Notes under the pieces: model-generated | Database searches by the model: none | Told to the model about the DNA's origin: nothing | Seen by the model: only the letters and a program-made list of their open reading frames with translations | Assembly (NCBI GenBank): GCA_005116945.1 | Contig: SWDH01000044.1 | Coordinates: forward strand, 60,972 to 124,971 | Length of the DNA stretch: 64,000 bases | Reading direction: 5' to 3' | DNA from: Nitrospira sp. | GTDB taxonomy: Bacteria > Nitrospirota > Nitrospiria > Nitrospirales > Nitrospiraceae | Shown here: piece after piece, positions 1 to 7,889 of the stretch | Position numbering within the stretch: the stretch's first letter is position 1 | How the letters are laid out: every line of letters starts with the position of its first letter | Made by a program: the position numbers and the translations under genes

Positions 1-1309
1 CACCGACCTGCATCGCCATGGCGGCTTCATGCACCAGATCAGCGGCATGGGCGCCGACGATATGCACGCCCAGAATCTTGCCGCCCGGCGACTCGGCAAT
101 AATCTTGAACAACCCCGTCGTCTCTCCTGTCGCTTGAGCCTTCCCCAACCCGGCATAGCGAAAGCGCCCCACCGTAAGCACCTGGTCAGGGTTCAGTCCG
201 GCTGTTTGAGCTCGATCTCTAGCTTGCTGTTCCGTCATGCCAACGCGACCGATCTCCGGGAGGGTAAAAATTCCGGCAGGGATCACGTCGTAGCGGATCG
301 TCGCCTGATGCCCCATAATATTCTCAACCGCGACTTTACCCTGCGCTGAAGCCACGTGTGCCAGCATGGCCTTGCCGACGACATCGCCGATTGCATAGAT
401 GCCCGGCACCGTCGTCTCCATCTGGTCGTTCACGAGAATTTCTCCTCGTCGTCCTGTCTGCACCCCAACCTGCTCCAAGCCAATGCCTCGGCTATTGAAT
501 CCTCGGCCCACAGACACCAACAACTTCTCAGTCACGATCTGCGTGCCATCGTTGAGAGACACCGTGATGGCAGTCGGTGACCGCTCCAGATTCTCGACAG
601 TGGTCCCGGTCAGGACCGTCACGCCTCGTTTCTTCAACTCGCGCGCCATCATGGAAGAAACCTCTTCATCCTCCAGAGGAAGCACGCGCGCCATCAATTC
701 GATAATCGTTACCTCTGTTCCAAGACCGCTATAGAGCGCCGCGAACTCGCACCCTTCAACTCCCCCACCCACAATCAACAGACTGGCAGGAATGCGATCA
801 AGATCCAGAAGGTGCCGGCTGGTGAGCACTTGCTGCCCATCGATCGGAAATTGCGGCAGGTTCGGCCAGGACGACCCCGTGGCGATCACAATGGCATCAG
901 CCTGAACATCTCGCATTGTACCATCGGCTGCCGATACCCGAACCGTCTGCCGATCCTGTAACGCCCCGGTTCCCTCCACATGTTCGATACTCCAGGCCTT
1001 GAAGAGGGTCGCAATGCCCTTGACAAGAGTCGCCACCACTCGATTTTTCCTCGCGACCATTCGAGCAAGATCGTAGGTAACTGGACCTTGAACCAGCAGT
1101 CCCAGGTCATCAGCTTTCTTGACTTTGTCGCCAAGCTCGACGACCGACAGGAGGGCCTTACTGGGAATACAACCCCAATTCAAGCAGACGCCGCCAAGCG
1201 CGTGGGACTCGATGACGGTGACGCGGGCGCCAAGCTGGGCTGCTCGGATCGCAGCGACATAGCCACCGGGTCCTGCGCCGAGAATGGCGATATGTTTTGG
1301 AGAAGTCAT
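1..1309 (-). CDS. lpdA: Dihydrolipoyl dehydrogenase (E3), C-terminus off the window edge
   Basis: This flavoprotein disulfide reductase reoxidises the dihydrolipoyl group of 2-oxoacid dehydrogenase or glycine cleavage complexes and passes the electrons to NAD. The reading frame begins with ATG at 1309 and stays open to position 1, giving about 436 residues of the usual 460-470. Its N-terminus has the FAD dinucleotide fold (ILGAGPGGYVAAIRAAQLGA) and then the redox-active cysteine pair in GGVCLNWGCIPSK. A second nucleotide-binding fold (LLIVGGGVEGCEFA) and the second FAD motif (GIYAIGDVVG) follow. It lies just downstream of the gcvH fragment on the same strand, which suggests service to the glycine cleavage system. 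The dimerisation domain is only partly in view. Confidence 0.93.
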   Translation of the reverse strand, partial: MTSPKHIAILGAGPGGYVAAIRAAQLGARVTVIESHALGGVCLNWGCIPSKALLSVVELGDKVKKADDLGLLVQGPVTYDLARMVARKNRVVATLVKGIATLFKAWSIEHVEGTGALQDRQTVRVSAADGTMRDVQADAIVIATGSSWPNLPQFPIDGQQVLTSRHLLDLDRIPASLLIVGGGVEGCEFAALYSGLGTEVTIIELMARVLPLEDEEVSSMMARELKKRGVTVLTGTTVENLERSPTAITVSLNDGTQIVTEKLLVSVGRGFNSRGIGLEQVGVQTGRRGEILVNDQMETTVPGIYAIGDVVGKAMLAHVASAQGKVAVENIMGHQATIRYDVIPAGIFTLPEIGRVGMTEQQARDRAQTAGLNPDQVLTVGRFRYAGLGKAQATGETTGLFKIIAESPGGKILGVHIVGAHAADLVHEAAMAMQVG

Positions 1310-1383
1310 TGAGTCACTGGCTCAGCGGGATTGATTCATTGCCAGCACTCATCAATGATCCACTCACACGATGGCGTAATGAC

Positions 1384-1740
1384 TCAATGTTTCTGGCCGG
1401 CAAGAAACGTTTCATACTGTGCCGCGGTCATAAGCTGGTCCACTTCACTCGCACTCGTCAGATCGATCACCATCATCCAGCCTTTTCCGTAGGGATCGGA
1501 GTTCACCACTTCGGGGTGGTCTTTCAAGTCGCTGTTGATTGTGGCAATCGTGCCGCTCACGGGTGTGTAGATCGTGGAGGTCGTCTTGGTCGATTCGACT
1601 TCACCGATCTGCTGCCCGGCCTTGACGAAGGCGCCGGACTTCGGTAAATCGATAAAGACGATATCGCCCAACGCATCTTGGGCGAAATGACTGATGCCCA
1701 CAGTCGCCTGTATGCCGCTCACTCGCGACAGTACTGGCAC
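1384..1740 (-). CDS. gcvH: Glycine cleavage system H protein, N-terminus missing or replaced
   Basis: H protein carries the lipoyl arm that shuttles the aminomethyl group between the P, T and L proteins of glycine cleavage. From residue 6 the sequence is typical (RVSGIQATVGISHFAQDALG), and the lipoylation site is intact (EVESTKTTSTIY, Lys52 of this frame). The usual opening of the family, roughly 15-20 residues around a HEW motif, is absent. The frame instead starts at a GTG inside the tail of a truncated HNH nuclease gene, with which it overlaps by 22 bp. Without the first beta strands the fold may not be stable. I read this as a deletion junction or an assembly misjoin. The gene could be expressed by reinitiation from the upstream fragment, but that is speculative. 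Confidence 0.8.
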   Translation of the reverse strand: MPVLSRVSGIQATVGISHFAQDALGDIVFIDLPKSGAFVKAGQQIGEVESTKTTSTIYTPVSGTIATINSDLKDHPEVVNSDPYGKGWMMVIDLTSASEVDQLMTAAQYETFLAGQKH

Positions 1741-1988
1741 GCATAGGCATCGCGCGTAAAGATGTTGATGCGGGAGAATTTGACCGCACGGTGAACGTCC
1801 TTGAGCCGAACGAGTTTGAGCAGCCGCATGACGGAGGGAAGTTTAATGGAGATCGACACCGCGTGGACCTCTCGGTCGTAGACCTCGAGGACTTCAACCT
1901 TACCCTGCCAGAGAAGCGCGATCGCCTTTTGCCAATTGACGACCCGCAAGGGCTCGTACGTCGCGTTGAGCAGAAGGGTCATTTCCAT
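1719..1988 (-). pseudogene. HNH endonuclease family protein, 3' half deleted
   Basis: The 89 residues match the opening of the bacterial HNH nuclease family that begins with LLLNATYEPLRVVNWQKA and has a conserved WQGKVEVLEVY stretch. Such proteins continue after the first zinc cysteine pair (CQYC) with a second half carrying the catalytic HNH core (DHV-type motif and CNN/CWRCN zinc ligands), for a total of roughly 160-190 residues. Here the frame reads CQYCRE and stops, because the DNA passes directly into gcvH coding sequence. All catalytic residues are therefore gone. I am confident it is a remnant. Whether the deletion is biological or an assembly error cannot be told from the sequence. 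Confidence 0.82.
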
Positions 1989-2154
1989 GCTGCATCCTCA
2001 TCCCAACCAGGCTCCTTGTATAAGAGAACCCAGTGTAGTATTGGAAGGCGTACCTATTTCTATGCCATAAGCTTTGCTTGAAATCAAGTTACTAGCGGGT
2101 CTATGGACTATCCCCGTTAAATCGACCGCTCAGCCAAGGACGAGGATCAGCGCG

Positions 2155-2475
2155 ATGTCTGAGTTTGTGACCGTCGCAACAGTAGAAGATATTCCTCCGG
2201 GGACAGGACAGACCGTCGAAGTCCACGGAGTCTGGATTGCCCTGTTTAATGTCGACGGAGCCTTCTATGCCATCGACAACACCTGTCCTCATGCGGGGGG
2301 ACCGCTCGGAGAAGGCTATCTCGATGGCTGCATTGTCGAATGTCCATGGCACGGATGGCGATTCAACGTGCAAACCGGCGCACGACCTGAAAATCCCGCT
2401 ATCGCCGTCACCTGCTGTCCCGTCAGAATCGAAGGAAATGAGGTGCAAGTGGCGTTGCCTGAAGGCTTCAAGTAG
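2155..2475 (+). CDS. Rieske [2Fe-2S] ferredoxin
   Basis: This is a 106-residue soluble Rieske protein. Both cluster-binding boxes are present: CPHAGG (Cys44, His46) and CPWHGW (Cys63, His66). The domain spans the whole protein with no membrane anchor, as in NirD or dioxygenase-associated ferredoxins, so it is probably a cytoplasmic electron carrier. I chose ATG 2155 because the family starts close to this point and a purine-rich stretch (AAGGACGAGGA) lies upstream; the frame is open further 5' but without similarity I recognise. No oxygenase or reductase partner is adjacent, so its redox partner is unknown. It is divergent from the HNH fragment and followed by a palindromic repeat. Confidence 0.9.
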   Translation: MSEFVTVATVEDIPPGTGQTVEVHGVWIALFNVDGAFYAIDNTCPHAGGPLGEGYLDGCIVECPWHGWRFNVQTGARPENPAIAVTCCPVRIEGNEVQVALPEGFK

Positions 2476-2511
2476 CCCGCACGTCTCGTCATTCATGAAT
2501 GCGCTTCGAAC

Positions 2512-2633
2512 GGGATGCTCAAAAAGACATCCAACTAGGCCGCAGGCGAGTCAAAGCCGGAGACGTACCCTCTGAGGTACGTTGAGGATTTTGACGAGCT
2601 GAGAACGACGTTGGAGGGCTTTTTCAGCATCCC
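2512..2633. repeat. Dispersed palindromic repeat, copy 1
   Basis: This 122-bp element has near-perfect terminal inverted repeats (GGGATGCTCAAAAAG at the left, CTTTTTCAGCATCCC at the right, one mismatch). It has an internal GTACC...GGTAC hairpin. Its right end lies 1 nt from the TAA of the minus-strand gene at 2635. It may serve as a transcription terminator or an mRNA 3' structure for that gene. Confidence 0.9.
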
Positions 2634-2634
2634 G

Positions 2635-3036
2635 TTATTCCGGCGCTTTGGGTGTAATCCCATCCGCCGGAAGCGACGCAGCATTAACCTTCTTCAATGC
2701 AAGATCGGCATGCCAGATGAACTCCCGCTCGAACCATTGGCCTGTCGCCCCCTGATCTCGCATCCACACGCGTATCTCATACTGGTCCCCTTCCAATTGC
2801 TTCACCCGCCACTCTCCCAACCGAGCGACCTGCTGACGATCGGCCATTGATCGCACATGCTCAGTCATAGCCTGAAGAATAGTGGGGTAACCCTGGGCCC
2901 GATTATTTTGGACCAGTGTGAGAGCCTCAGCGGCCCGACTGTCGGCGATGGGATTGAGCGAAGGGGGTCTCATCCAGAGGTAATAGCATGCACCCAACAC
3001 GAGCACGGCCATCACGGCATAGTGAATGATCTTCAC
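2635..3036 (-). CDS. Membrane-anchored hypothetical protein
   Basis: I do not recognise this 133-residue protein. The first 23 residues form one hydrophobic segment (IIHYAVMAVLVLGACYYLWM), either an uncleaved anchor or a signal peptide with a possible lipobox-like LGAC. The remainder is soluble and rich in charged and aromatic residues (VWMRDQGATGQWFEREFIWH), consistent with an extracytoplasmic domain of mixed alpha/beta type. Coding quality looks normal and the stop codon directly abuts repeat copy 1. There is no operon partner on either side, so context gives no function. Confidence 0.75.
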   Translation of the reverse strand: MKIIHYAVMAVLVLGACYYLWMRPPSLNPIADSRAAEALTLVQNNRAQGYPTILQAMTEHVRSMADRQQVARLGEWRVKQLEGDQYEIRVWMRDQGATGQWFEREFIWHADLALKKVNAASLPADGITPKAPE

Positions 3037-3197
3037 AATGAGAACGAGAACTGTGGCGCACTGGCAGAGAAATAATTTTCCGGCATGGATGTCCTACGGA
3101 CAAGGTTTCGATGGGACAAGGTAACCCCGCACACGATCGCACAGCATCTTAGGAAGAGCATCGGCGCGATGTCAATCCAATCTCAGCCAGCTCAACA

Positions 3198-3214
3198 CCG
3201 CGCGCAACGCGCGG
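3198..3214. other. Perfect GC hairpin in the 3037-3290 gap
   Basis: The arms CCGCGCG and CGCGCGG flank a CAA loop, 77 bp upstream of the next plus-strand start. There is no T-run, so it is not a standard terminator. Nothing else is recognisable in this 254-bp gap. Confidence 0.4.
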
Positions 3215-3290
3215 CTTGTGCGCGTGAAAGGCATTATGTTACAAACAAGCGCGTGGTCGGTCCATAGGGTGTCTCGGGTACCATTCACCA

Positions 3291-3734
3291 ATGAAGTTCT
3301 TCCTCTACGGGGACCATCTGAACCCGACACAGCTGAAACGCCGCGCTCCGGAACATCAATTTCTCATGCTGGCCACTCTTCCCGAACACACCATTCAATT
3401 CTGCCGATGGTCTTCGCAATGGCGATGCGGTCTCGCCAGCGTCACTCCGTCACCTGGCGAGCAGGTCTGGGGAGCGATCTTCAACGTGACAGACGAAGAC
3501 CTCAAGCTGATGGACTGCTTCGAAGAGGACGTTCCTCCCAACACATTCCGGCAGGTCCAAGTCAGCGTGCAGACGGAAGCCGGAGAGAAAATACTCGTCA
3601 CCACCTATGCCGCCAACCCCATCGGTAAGTTCAAACCCAAAGCACATTACCTCGATTGGGTGATGAAAGGCCTCAAGCATTGGAAGCTGCCCGAGGAGGC
3701 CATCGAAACATGGAAGTCGTATGCACCGCAGTGA
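3291..3734 (+). CDS. Gamma-glutamylcyclotransferase-like (AIG2/GGCT fold) protein
   Basis: This 147-residue protein starts MKFFLYGDHLNPTQL, a variant of the (F)YGSN(L) substrate-binding loop that opens the GGCT/AIG2 fold. It continues with the family pattern of a VWGAIFNVTDEDLKLMDCFE segment carrying the acidic residue region used for catalysis. YAANP and HYLDWVMKGLKHWKLPEEAIETW follow, resembling the C-terminal helix of GGCT relatives. Members cleave gamma-glutamyl amides to 5-oxoproline or act as repair enzymes. The exact substrate cannot be named. It may be co-transcribed with the ferredoxin 85 bp downstream. Confidence 0.75.
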   Translation: MKFFLYGDHLNPTQLKRRAPEHQFLMLATLPEHTIQFCRWSSQWRCGLASVTPSPGEQVWGAIFNVTDEDLKLMDCFEEDVPPNTFRQVQVSVQTEAGEKILVTTYAANPIGKFKPKAHYLDWVMKGLKHWKLPEEAIETWKSYAPQ

Positions 3735-3819
3735 CATAGCCTTCAGCTCTGTCTTGAAGATACCTGAATGCTGATAGCTGAAAGCTGACTGCTTTTTATC
3801 GACCACCAAAGGAGAACTT

Positions 3820-4146
3820 ATGCCGAAGCCAAAATATCACATCGTCGTCTGCACCAATGCCCGTCCCCCGGGCCATCCCAAACCTTCCTGTGGTAGCGCC
3901 GGCTCAGCGTCTCTTCTCATGGCCTTTAATATGGGGCTCATGCAGAAGGGTGTGACGCCTGGTGAAGTCCTCGTCAGCGGGTCTTCCTGCCTTGGCCCAT
4001 GCGAGCAGGGACCAACCGTCGTCGTCTATCCGGACGCCACCTGGTACTCCAAAGTGACAGAAGCCGACGTGGCAACAATCTTGGACGAACACATCAAGGG
4101 CGGCAAACCGGCAGCCAAGCTGAATCCTGACTCAGTCTGGAAATAA
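3820..4146 (+). CDS. Thioredoxin-like [2Fe-2S] ferredoxin
   Basis: This small (108 residues) ferredoxin has a thioredoxin-like fold. The four expected cluster ligands are Cys11 (VVCTNARPPGHPKPSC), Cys24, Cys57 and Cys61 (SSCLGPCEQGP). That spacing is the signature of the shethna-type or NuoE-like 2Fe-2S ferredoxins. A clear ribosome binding site (AAAGGAGAACTT) precedes ATG 3820. It is followed 13 bp later by moaB, so the two are probably one transcript, though no direct molybdenum cofactor role is established for this ferredoxin. No flavodiiron or hydrogenase partner is visible nearby. Confidence 0.88.
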   Translation: MPKPKYHIVVCTNARPPGHPKPSCGSAGSASLLMAFNMGLMQKGVTPGEVLVSGSSCLGPCEQGPTVVVYPDATWYSKVTEADVATILDEHIKGGKPAAKLNPDSVWK

Positions 4147-4159
4147 GATCTAGCCAATC

Positions 4160-4672
4160 ATGAGCAGTCCCACCGCTCACGAACACAAACACCATGCACC
4201 CAGGAAGGTGGGGTGCATGGTGATTACCTGTAGCGACACGCGAACCCCCGACACCGATACGAGCGGCCAACTCATCCATACCCTCCTCAAGGGGCAGGGA
4301 CACTCAGTCGTTGCCTATCATCTCGTGAAAGATGAACCGGCCCAGATCAAAGGCCGGATTGCCGAAGGCCTGATGGACGAAGCAGTCCACGCCATCATCA
4401 TCAATGGCGGCACTGGCATTTCAAAACGGGATTCAACCTTTGAAGCCGTCGACGCGATGCTGGAAAAACGGCTGGTGGGATTCGGCGAGATCTTCCGCTA
4501 CTTGACCTATCAGGACATCGGCTCACCCGCGATCATGAGCCGCGCCACCGCCGGCATCATCAAAGGCCGCGTCCTCTTCTCCACCCCGGGCTCCGAAAAT
4601 GCCGTCCGCCTCGCAATGGAAAAACTCATCCTCCCCGAACTCGGCCACCTCGTCAAAGAACTCACCAAGTAA
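4160..4672 (+). CDS. moaB: Molybdopterin adenylyltransferase-type protein MoaB/MogA
   Basis: This protein acts in molybdenum cofactor synthesis, binding or adenylylating molybdopterin before metal insertion. The 170-residue sequence has the MoCF-binding fold: VGCMVITCSDTRTPDTDTSG at the start, then INGGTGISKRDSTFEAV (the GGTG pterin/nucleotide loop), and GRVLFSTPGSENAVRLAMEKLILPELGHL at the end. Length and lack of extra domains fit MoaB/MogA rather than MoeA. A histidine-rich tail (HEHKHH) precedes the domain. It lies 13 bp after the ferredoxin gene and is followed by repeat copy 2. Confidence 0.92.
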   Translation: MSSPTAHEHKHHAPRKVGCMVITCSDTRTPDTDTSGQLIHTLLKGQGHSVVAYHLVKDEPAQIKGRIAEGLMDEAVHAIIINGGTGISKRDSTFEAVDAMLEKRLVGFGEIFRYLTYQDIGSPAIMSRATAGIIKGRVLFSTPGSENAVRLAMEKLILPELGHLVKELTK

Positions 4673-4729
4673 CCGTCAGGCGTGAGGGGTGGTGTTGTAA
4701 GCTAGCCCACATGCCAAATGCCTCACCAC

Positions 4730-4944
4730 AGGATGCTCAAAACGGACAACTTTCTTCACCCGCCCAACCCTGGCGCGCCGAGACGCGCCTTGTCCCAGGC
4801 AAGGCCGCAGGGAGTATGGCGACTGAGGCGTACCCTCTGGGGTACGTCGCAGGGAGACATCCGACTGAGAACGAAGCCGCGGAACGGCGCGTCTTGGCGC
4901 GCCGGGGTTGGGCGGGTGAGAAATGCCGCCGTTTTCAACATTCT
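4730..4944. repeat. Dispersed palindromic repeat, copy 2 with extra long hairpin arms
   Basis: This is a larger version (215 bp) of the family. The ends are AGGATGCTCAAAACGG and CCGTTTTCAACATTCT. Inside are 33-bp arms at 4757-4789 and 4886-4918 that match at 31 of 33 positions; the two differences still allow G-U pairing. The core (GCGTACC...GGTACG) matches the other copies. The right end is 1 nt from the TAG of the CBS gene at 4946. Confidence 0.88.
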
Positions 4945-4945
4945 G

Positions 4946-5380
4946 CTAGTCTTGGAAAATTTTTGGTTCACTGTACGGCGCCTCCACCGGAATCTTCGAT
5001 TGCGCATAGCGCTTATAAAACGTCAACACATCTCGCACCGACACGACTCCTACGATCTCGCCTGCTTGGGTCACAGCAAGATGCCGCACACCTAAATCCG
5101 CCATCATATCCTGCGCATCATCGACCGGCTGGCTTCCTTCGATCGTGCAAATGGGAGTCGTCATAATCTTCTCGACAGTCAGCTTGCCAAGAGGCTTACT
5201 CATCGCCACCCCGCGCCGCACAATGTCGGTATCGGTGACGATCCCGACCAACTTCTTTCCCTTCTTCACAAACAGCGAACCCACCCGCGCAGTCTTCATT
5301 TTCTTGGCCGCACTCACAACTGATACGTCAGGTCCCACGGTCTTGGGATTTTTGCTCATGATTTTCGTCACTGTGGACAT
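4946..5380 (-). CDS. Tandem CBS-domain protein
   Basis: This 144-residue protein is made almost entirely of two CBS motifs, which pair to bind adenine nucleotides and act as energy sensors. CBS1 is about residues 5-60 (VTKIMSKNPKTVGPDVSVVSAAKKM, then LVGIVTDTDIV). CBS2 is about residues 68-128 (VEKIMTTPICTIEGSQPVDDAQDMM, then IVGVVSVRDVL). A short C-terminal tail follows. It is a stand-alone Bateman module, so its partner is unknown. It ends against repeat copy 2, and its upstream side faces repeat copy 3. Confidence 0.9.
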   Translation of the reverse strand: MSTVTKIMSKNPKTVGPDVSVVSAAKKMKTARVGSLFVKKGKKLVGIVTDTDIVRRGVAMSKPLGKLTVEKIMTTPICTIEGSQPVDDAQDMMADLGVRHLAVTQAGEIVGVVSVRDVLTFYKRYAQSKIPVEAPYSEPKIFQD

Positions 5381-5465
5381 ACTTATTCCCCTTTCTCTTT
5401 CTCTGTTAGATGAAATTAATAAGAAGAAATCCAGCCGTGTTCACTCAGTAGTGTAGCTAGTGCAT

Positions 5466-5588
5466 AGGATGCTCAAAACGGTCAGCCAACGAGGCCGCAG
5501 GGAACATGGCGACTGAGGCGTGCCCTTTAGGGGTACGTCGCAGGAGACATGTGACTGAGAACGACGTTGGGGACCGTTTTCAGCATCC
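5466..5588. repeat. Dispersed palindromic repeat, copy 3
   Basis: This 123-bp copy has ends AGGATGCTCAAAACGG and CCGTTTTCAGCATCC and a GTACC/GGTAC-type core (here slightly degenerate, CCCTTTAGGGGTACG). Its right end lies 1 nt from the TGA of the alcohol dehydrogenase gene at 5590. Confidence 0.88.
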
Positions 5589-5589
5589 G

Positions 5590-6618
5590 TCACACCGTCA
5601 GCACGATCTTACCAAAGAACTTACGGCTTAACATAAGTTCCTGCGCCGCGCGCGCATCTTTGAGTGGATAGGTTCGATCAATGACCGAAATCAGTCGCCC
5701 CTGCCCCATCAGCTCCGCCGCCTTCACCAATTCCGCACGCGTGCCCATATACGACCCTTTGATTGTGAGCTGACGAGAATAGACATAGCGAAGATCCAAC
5801 TTGACCTCGGTTCCTGTGGTTGCGCCACAGGTAATCAGGCGCCCTCCTTTCCCCAAGGAATGGAGGCAGGTGTCCCACACCTCTGGACCGATATGCTCGA
5901 TGACGACATCGACGCCGCTGCCTTCAGTCAAGAGCTTCACCCGCTCCGCCACCTTCTCCTTGGCATGGTTAATGACCACATCAGCTCCCAGACCCACAGC
6001 TTTAGGAATCTTGTCATCAGACCCGACGGTCGTCAGTACGCGGGCCCCGGCGAGCTTCGCCATTTGGACCGCCATCATCCCGACTCCGCTCCCCGCCCCC
6101 ATGATGAGTACCGTCTCTCCATATTGAAGCCCGGCCAGAGCAAACAACATATGCGATGCGGTCACCGATACGAGCGGAAACGCCGAAGCCTGTTCAAACG
6201 AGAGATTCTCTGGAATCGGCAGAGCATTGCGGAACGGCACTTTCACATATTCCGCATAGCCGCCATGCGTCATGGCGCCGACCAGTCCATATGCGCGACA
6301 CAGATTGTCTCGCCCTGCCAGACATCGCTCACATTTCCAACAGCTAAGCCCCGGCGACACGAATACACGTTGCCCAACCGTCACGCTATCGACCTGCGCG
6401 CCGACCTGCTCGACAATCCCCGCCACATCCGACCCTGACACATGAGGAAGCGGCATCGGATAGGCGGGATTCCCCTGTCGTATCCAAATATCGAGGTGGT
6501 TCAGCGCACAGGCCTTCACGCGAACCAATACATCCTCTGGTCCGATGGTCGGGACAGGCAGATCCTCATAGGAAAGTGTGTCCGGTCCGCCATGCGCCCG
6601 GAAGAGTAAGGCTTTCAT
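5590..6618 (-). CDS. Zinc-dependent alcohol dehydrogenase (MDR superfamily)
   Basis: This 342-residue medium-chain dehydrogenase/reductase probably oxidises or reduces an alcohol/aldehyde or enoyl substrate with NAD(P)H. Catalytic zinc ligands are plausible at Cys37 and His59 (PHVSGSD). The structural zinc tetrad is complete (Cys93, Cys96, Cys99, Cys107 in SCWKCERCLAGRDNLC). The cofactor fold follows as VLIMGAGSGVGMMAVQMAKLAGA. The GHE zinc-ligand box reads PHVSGSD here, so the third ligand differs from classical ADH. The substrate cannot be inferred. It is a single gene between two palindromic repeat copies. Confidence 0.9.
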   Translation of the reverse strand: MKALLFRAHGGPDTLSYEDLPVPTIGPEDVLVRVKACALNHLDIWIRQGNPAYPMPLPHVSGSDVAGIVEQVGAQVDSVTVGQRVFVSPGLSCWKCERCLAGRDNLCRAYGLVGAMTHGGYAEYVKVPFRNALPIPENLSFEQASAFPLVSVTASHMLFALAGLQYGETVLIMGAGSGVGMMAVQMAKLAGARVLTTVGSDDKIPKAVGLGADVVINHAKEKVAERVKLLTEGSGVDVVIEHIGPEVWDTCLHSLGKGGRLITCGATTGTEVKLDLRYVYSRQLTIKGSYMGTRAELVKAAELMGQGRLISVIDRTYPLKDARAAQELMLSRKFFGKIVLTV

Positions 6619-6630
6619 ATTTCACCAAAA

Positions 6631-6704
6631 AGTGCTGAGTGCTGAGACGTGAGTGCTGAGTACAAGAGCCGTTTATTCTGATTTTACGCTCAGAACTCAG
6701 CACT
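6631..6704. repeat. Inverted GTGCTGAG repeat upstream of the alcohol dehydrogenase
   Basis: AGTGCTGAGT (6631-6640) and ACTCAGCACT (6695-6704) are perfect 10-bp inverted repeats, with two further direct GTGCTGAG copies between them. The pattern sits 12 bp upstream of the adh start on the minus strand. It could be a fold-back structure or regulator site, but it may also be simple repeat debris. Confidence 0.6.
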
Positions 6705-6717
6705 TCCTAATCGTCGC

Positions 6718-6838
6718 AGGATGTTCAAAAAGTCCTTCCAGCAAGGCCGCAGCGAGTGAAGGCCCGAGGCGTACCCTTGCGGTACGTTGAGGGTCTGAAC
6801 GATGCGAGAACGCCGCTGGAGGGCTTTTTCAACATCCT
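6718..6838. repeat. Dispersed palindromic repeat, copy 4
   Basis: This 121-bp copy has ends AGGATGTTCAAAAAG and CTTTTTCAACATCCT (one mismatch) and core hairpin GTACCCTTGCGGTAC. It lies 1 nt from the TAG of the phzF-like gene at 6840. It is nearly identical to copy 6 at 10.2 kb. Confidence 0.92.
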
Positions 6839-6839
6839 G

Positions 6840-7769
6840 CTAAAAGGTGAGGGTCCCTTCAACCACCATGACACACTGCCCCCCCACCTTGACCGTTTGA
6901 ATAATGTCGTCGTCCGATTCAACGCGCACAAAAATTTGCGACGGACGCTCGATCTCATACCCCTGTTCAACGATGATCTCTGTCGTGGGAGCCACATCTA
7001 CTGCGCCATTCTGCACCAGATACGCCCCTAACGCGCCGCTCGCGCTGCCGGTCGCAGGATCTTCAAGAATCCCGATCGAAGGGGCGAACATGCGCGCATG
7101 GACCGTCGCAGAAGGTTCGACGGTCACCGGCGTGAACGCCATGACACCATTCGAGCCAAACTGACTGCAGACATCCATAATGGCTGACGCATTCAGCTGA
7201 ATCGAACGGACAGCCGTAAGGGTGCGCAGCGGCACAATCAAAACTGGAAGTCCGGTGGACACCACCTCGATCGGCCACCTCATGTCGGTAATCGCATATT
7301 TCGGCAATCCCAATGCGCCGGCAATCTTATACACGTCTTCAATTGCCTCCACAGGCCCGAGGAATTCAGGTTTCGGCTGCGTCATGACCACACGGGTCAG
7401 CTCCCCGTCTTCTGCATGGAGTTCGACGGGAAAGAGACCGATATTGCATTCCTGCATCACGCGGGTCACCCCATCGGTCACGGCGATCAACCCGAGCTGG
7501 GCCAACACAAAAAATGTTCCCAGCACCGGATGGCCGGCAAATGGAATCTCCTGTGTGGGAGTAAATATCCTGAGGCGCACGACTGCCGCCTGATCTGTCG
7601 GGGGCAGCACGAACACGGTCTCAGAGAGGTTCATCTCACGAGCAATCCGTTGTAATTGATAGTCGGCAAGACCGTGCGCGTTGGGAAACACGGCGACCGG
7701 GTTGCCGCCGAATGGCTGTCCGGTAAAGACGTCGGCTTGATAAAATTTCAGGGACCGGCGGTCAGACAT
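6840..7769 (-). CDS. PhzF family isomerase/epimerase-like protein
   Basis: This 309-residue protein has the diaminopimelate-epimerase fold of the PhzF family. The opening FYQADVFTGQPFGGNPVAVF and the catalytic-glutamate box MNLSETVFV (Glu50) are typical. So are FTPTQEIPFAGHPVLGT and the late loop EDPATGSASGALGAYLV. PhzF itself isomerises a phenazine precursor, but most chromosomal homologues act in unknown small-molecule metabolism, and no phenazine genes are present here. It is a single gene whose stop abuts repeat copy 4. Confidence 0.92.
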   Translation of the reverse strand: MSDRRSLKFYQADVFTGQPFGGNPVAVFPNAHGLADYQLQRIAREMNLSETVFVLPPTDQAAVVRLRIFTPTQEIPFAGHPVLGTFFVLAQLGLIAVTDGVTRVMQECNIGLFPVELHAEDGELTRVVMTQPKPEFLGPVEAIEDVYKIAGALGLPKYAITDMRWPIEVVSTGLPVLIVPLRTLTAVRSIQLNASAIMDVCSQFGSNGVMAFTPVTVEPSATVHARMFAPSIGILEDPATGSASGALGAYLVQNGAVDVAPTTEIIVEQGYEIERPSQIFVRVESDDDIIQTVKVGGQCVMVVEGTLTF

Positions 7770-7889
7770 TCAAGCCTCTCGATGTGTGACACACAGGGTA
7801 TCGACACAATCTACGAACATCCCTGACAGGCCTTTCAACATACTGTGCACTGATTGACAGGCATCCATCCGCTTTGCCAGACTCAGCCT

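Noticed and set aside
1601..1897. Minus-strand frame spanning the HNH-gcvH junction
   Set aside because: A third frame across the deletion point, with no family similarity.
2074..2154. Upstream extension of the Rieske protein
   Set aside because: The 27 extra residues show no similarity and ATG 2155 has a better upstream context.
4711..5166. Long overlapping frames across repeat copy 2
   Set aside because: They lie in the nested palindrome and antisense to the CBS gene, and match no protein I know.
6756..7031. Open frame starting MKARGVPLRYVEGLNDARTPLEGFFNILL, with a near-identical frame at 10259-10462
   Set aside because: Both are read-through of the palindromic repeat; they share sequence only because the repeat copies do.
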